Both the position numbers and the translations under genes were made by a program. DNA of 8,827 bases from Chloroflexi bacterium RBG_13_46_14 (GTDB taxonomy: Bacteria; Chloroflexota; Dehalococcoidia; Dehalococcoidales; UBA2162), in the NCBI GenBank assembly GCA_001796415.1, contig MGML01000022.1:151-8977 (forward strand), written 5' to 3'. Within the stretch, counting starts at the first letter, position 1. Each line of letters starts with the position of its first letter. Shown here one piece after another: positions 6,718 to 8,827 of the stretch. The notes below the pieces were generated by a model. That model was not told the DNA's origin, did no database searches, and saw only the letters and a list, made by a program, of their open reading frames with translations.

Positions 6718-6842
6718 CATTTTTTGATTGACCTCTGAAAGTAGCCCTGTCCCACTTTTTCACCTCGAAGCCATGCCTGATATTTAGTAGATGTTATTTC
6801 GTTTGGCTCTCGCAGGATCTCTCGAATTATAGGCTTTTTCAA
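6714..6842 (-). pseudogene. Short ORF, possible gene fragment
   Basis: A 42-codon frame runs from a TTG at 6840-6842 to TGA 6714-6716. The peptide is basic and looks protein-like (KKPIIREIL, KYQAWLRGEKVGQGYFQRS), ending KKC. A stop lies only five codons before the TTG and no convincing ribosome site is present, so it may be the tail of a lost gene rather than a live small protein. The candidate promoter of the next gene overlaps its end. I do not recognise the family. Confidence 0.3.
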
Positions 6843-6876
6843 GCAACCTACAGGCTATGATCTGGCTGACTTATGA

Positions 6877-6978
6877 GAGTATCCGGCTTTCCTGGCTACC
6901 GAAGGTCCGCGCGATACGTACTTCCCGGAGAACGATATGTTACAGGCGGGCATGGACAGGCTTTTCCCTAAAGTGTGA
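6877..6978 (+). pseudogene. Possible 3' remnant of a host gene
   Basis: An open frame of 33 codons follows a TGA at 6874-6876 and ends at TGA 6976-6978. The peptide reads EYPAFLATEGPRDTYFPEND and then MLQAGMDRLFPKV. It uses GC-rich third positions (CTG, ACC, CGC, ACG, TAC, TTC, GAG, AAC), like the selenoprotein genes and unlike the AT-rich stretch to its left. It has no start or ribosome site of its own. This fits a 3' gene end left behind at the edge of the inserted segment. The parent family is not recognised. Confidence 0.3.
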
Positions 6979-7002
6979 AGGAGATTCTTCACTTCGTTCA
7001 GA
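6968..7002 (+). repeat. Dispersed intergenic repeat, copy 1
   Basis: It matches 7239-7273 at 32 of 35 bases (CTAAAGT.TG.AGGAGATTC then TTCACT.CGTTCAGA). The TTCTTCACT.CGTTCAGA core is a type of short repeat often seen between genes in environmental bacterial genomes. Confidence 0.7.
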
Positions 7003-7081
7003 CAGACTTCACGGTAATGACATAGGGGATACGTAAATCGCACAAGGAAGGGGCGCGAATATACTCCTCGAAGATCTATTC

Positions 7082-7117
7082 GGTGGGTTACATCCGTCAG
7101 GGCGGACTCCACCCACC
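7082..7117. repeat. Palindromic intergenic repeat
   Basis: GGTGGGT (7082-7088) pairs with ACCCACC (7111-7117), and TCCG (7093-7096) pairs with CGGA (7103-7106) inside it. It belongs to the REP-like mosaic that fills 6968-7422. The ATC.GTCAGGG motif recurs near 7136, just before the next palindrome. Confidence 0.6.
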
Positions 7118-7158
7118 CTACGTTACTATCGTATAAATCTGTCAGGGAGTAGAAGTGG

Positions 7159-7178
7159 ATTCCCGCCTGCGCGGGAAT
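7159..7178. repeat. REP-like palindrome 1
   Basis: ATTCCCGC pairs with GCGGGAAT around CTGC, an 8-bp perfect stem. Related palindromes follow at 7197 and 7367. Confidence 0.7.
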
Positions 7179-7196
7179 AAAAGAAAGGCTTTCTGG

Positions 7197-7216
7197 ATTC
7201 CGGCTTCCGCCGGAAT
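7197..7216. repeat. REP-like palindrome 2
   Basis: ATTCCGGC pairs with GCCGGAAT around TTCC. It keeps the GGATTCC start of palindrome 1, but its stem carries compensating changes (CCCGC/GCGGG to CCGGC/GCCGG), so the stem is kept while the sequence changes. Confidence 0.7.
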
Positions 7217-7238
7217 GGGTGTTAGGTAAGGTATTTCG

Positions 7239-7273
7239 CTAAAGTATGGAGGAGATTCTTCACTGCGTTCAGA
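7239..7273 (+). repeat. Dispersed intergenic repeat, copy 2
   Basis: Second copy of the 35-base unit at 6968-7002, three mismatches, same orientation. It is followed by ATGACGG, the usual end of this repeat type. A 63-codon plus-strand frame from 7246 to 7437 is made only of such repeats and is not a gene. Confidence 0.7.
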
Positions 7274-7291
7274 ATGACGGAAGCGGGTTTG

Positions 7292-7319
7292 TCCTTCGAC
7301 AAGCTTCCTTCGACAAGCT
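7292..7319 (+). repeat. 14-base tandem duplication
   Basis: TCCTTCGACAAGCT occurs twice head to tail and is followed by CAGGACGAACGG, giving a partly duplicated form of a common short intergenic repeat. Replication slippage within the repeat is a simple explanation. Confidence 0.75.
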
Positions 7320-7366
7320 CAGGACGAACGGGATAAAGCGGAAACTCGTAATGACAATGGGTATGG

Positions 7367-7386
7367 ATTCCCGCCTTCGCGGGAAC
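7367..7386. repeat. REP-like palindrome 3
   Basis: TTCCCGC pairs with GCGGGAA around CTTC, a 7-bp stem nearly identical to palindrome 1. It is preceded by GTATGGA and followed by CGACA. Confidence 0.7.
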
Positions 7387-7395
7387 GACATGTGG

Positions 7396-7422
7396 GGGCG
7401 ACCCGATGAAATCGGGACGCCC
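7396..7422 (-). terminator. Hairpin just past the stop of paralog 3
   Basis: GGGCG pairs with CGCCC, and after one mismatch CCCGAT pairs with ATCGGG around a three-base loop. It begins 12 bases after the TAA at 7434-7436 on the minus strand. It has no T-run, so it may be a REP-type 3'-end hairpin rather than a factor-independent terminator. Confidence 0.5.
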
Positions 7423-7433
7423 TTAAACAATCT

Positions 7434-8827
7434 TTAATATTTGGCGTATACAGGAACAAGGTTTTTGTATTTATTGACCAGTTTATCCCAGTCTTTCGGA
7501 AGGGGCAGTTTTTTAGTGACGTATTCCTGCCACTGTATCCATGCGCCGGAAGCGACGTAGATGCCGGCAGGCCCGCCGGAGACGAGAATCGTTATGTGGT
7601 CGGGATCAGGGGCAAAGGACATTCTCGGTCGGTTACCTGCATCACCTCCTGGCACAGGCGCGGGGTAGTGATCCCTGATATATTCCTTGAGTTTTTGCTT
7701 CGTGTAGCCAGCTTCAGCCAGGATATCGGCCGAGCCCGGCGGAAGGACGAAGATATACATGCCGGGACCGCGGACAGCCCTTGCCATGGAATCGGCGAAG
7801 GCATCGGCTCCCGGAACCCACGGGAACGTCCAGTTGAAGACATTGGGGAACAGGACGGAGATGGTGCTGTCTTCCTGACTAAATCCGTGTTCGACGTGGA
7901 ATGATTCCCAGGGGCTGGCTTCTTCGTTTTCCGCTATCACCATGGTATATTTACCGGGGTTGCCGAACGAACCTGCGTCTTCGACTCCCTTGCGGACACC
8001 ACCGATGTTCTTGACGATCAGGCTCATAGCACGGCCGATTGCGGCATTGGCTATATCGCCCGGGCTCAACGGACCGATCCCGGAATTAACGTGGATATCC
8101 CTGCCGGCCGGACCGCTTAGTATCCAGAACGGAACCCATGACCCCTGGCTGTCCTGGTAGTTATCCCACCGGGTGGCTTTCTCGGAGAGGGCTTCAGTTC
8201 CGGCTATAATTGCCGGAAGATGAGTAGGTAAAGCTCCTGCCATCACGGCGTTAACGGCTATCTTTTCCACGGTGGCTTTTCCCCGTAAAGGCCCCAGTGT
8301 TGTGACCAGGTGTTCAGGCGACATATCCGTTCCGGTCAGCATTTCCTTTACTGCTTCTTCGGTAGGAGGGATGATCGGAAGCCCGTCACCCCAGCCCCGG
8401 CGGTAAAAGAAATGATTGACTTCCTGAAGCGTGCCGCGGAAGAACAGTCTCGGTGGTTTTTCCTGCTCTTTCGGTTTCGGTGATCTTTCTTCTTCGGTTA
8501 ACGGTCTGGTCAATGCGTCGATAATATTGTCCAGCAAAGGATCAATACCGGCTTCCACTTCTTCAGGACCGTCCATATTATCGACCAGTTCTTCGGAATG
8601 GAGAGAATCCCAGACAATTCTGATGCCGGGCATTCCTTTTGCTGTGACAGCAGAGCTTTCTTCCACGAGGTAGGTCTGGTTGGTAACCGGCACTGCCGGT
8701 TTTCCCATTTCTTCAACTGCTATACCATTGTACACAAGGTATTTAGCACAGGTCGATCAGTTACCGACAAGCAGGATAGCGGCATCGATTCCTTCCGCCC
8801 ACTTGATGAACTCATCTTTCAGGTCTG
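7434..8827 (-). CDS. UGSC-family selenoprotein paralog 3, 5' end outside window, UGA read as Sec
   Basis: The frame enters from the right edge, meets UGA at 8757-8759 and continues 441 codons to TAA 7434-7436; 463 residues are visible. Before the UGA, the residues DAAILLVGN form the hydrophobic strand that precedes Sec in paralogs 1 and 2, and Sec-Ser-Thr-Cys follows. The C-terminal domain has WGDGLPII 122 residues after Sec, then MAGALPTH, SGPAGRDIHVNSG, ANAAIGRAM and AENEEASPWESFHVEHGF. It is a diverged copy: MAGARPEH is changed, and both the linker (SPKPKEQEKPP) and the C-terminal tail differ from gene 2. A gene caller would start it at GTG 8733-8735, just after the Sec motif, and lose the active site. 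Function is unknown; Sec/Cys redox chemistry is inferred. A SECIS-like hairpin lies at 8718-8748. Confidence 0.9.
8718..8748 (-). promoter_or_regulatory. Bacterial SECIS-like hairpin of paralog 3
   Basis: On the minus strand UGCU (12-15 from the U of UGA) pairs with AGCA (39-42). After a two-base bulge AUACC pairs with GGUAU, then UUGU pairs with ACAA around a tip holding GU (27-28), with a single bulged U on the 3' side. It is longer and more AU-rich than the other two. Function is inferred from position and apical GU. Confidence 0.7.

Noticed and set aside
7246..7437. 63-codon plus-strand frame
   Set aside because: It is built entirely of intergenic repeats; SFDKLRTNG and DSRLRGND are typical false translations of them.
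1..8827. UGA read as Trp or Gly under an alternative genetic code
   Set aside because: All genes use TGG for conserved Trp, UGA occurs only once per selenoprotein gene, and other genes here end at TGA (5913-5915, 6164-6166).
1..8827. CRISPR array, tRNA or rRNA
   Set aside because: No regularly spaced identical repeats, cloverleaf or rRNA-like sequence was found by eye.

Overview
The window looks like chromosomal DNA of an uncultured, probably anaerobic bacterium that inserts selenocysteine. Dehalococcoidia-like Chloroflexota is my best guess, from the UGSC-type proteins and the style of the intergenic palindromes; no rRNA or other marker gene is present to test this.

The main content is three paralogous genes, all on the minus strand: 1-1084 (3' end cut by the window), 1231-2982 (complete) and 7434-8827 (5' end cut). 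Each is interrupted by one in-frame UGA at the same place, after a hydrophobic strand ending in a small residue (GVGG, GVAG, LVGN), and each UGA is followed by xxC: UDGC, UPGC and USTC. Each UGA is also followed within the coding sequence by a hairpin whose tip carries GU, as in bacterial SECIS elements. I read all three as two-domain selenoproteins of the UGSC family: an N-terminal alpha/beta Sec domain joined to a large C-terminal domain marked by W(T/G)DGLPII, an NGP/SGP segment and AENEE...WE(P/S)FHV. The biochemical function is not known to me. A conventional gene caller would split or truncate every one of them.

Between the second and third paralog (about 3000-6860) lies an AT-richer stretch that looks acquired. 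A 60-base sample at 3481 has 23 G+C against 35 in a sample at 8041. It carries a plus-strand pair (a lipoprotein with a divergent InlB-type repeat and two tandem domains, then a small DUF4234-like membrane protein), an orphan plus-strand gene joining a zinc ribbon to a phage Mu F/SPP1 gp7-like domain, and a minus-strand membrane-anchored protein. Related leader/terminator repeats precede the lipoprotein gene and stand on both sides of the phage-like gene, giving the area a cassette look.

From about 6880 to 7433 the DNA is GC-rich again and gene-poor. It holds a possible 3' gene remnant and a mosaic of short palindromic intergenic repeats that runs up to the 3' end of the third selenoprotein gene. 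Gene 2 and gene 1 each have a recognisable sigma-70-like promoter, with a terminator-like hairpin between them, so they are probably separately transcribed neighbours.
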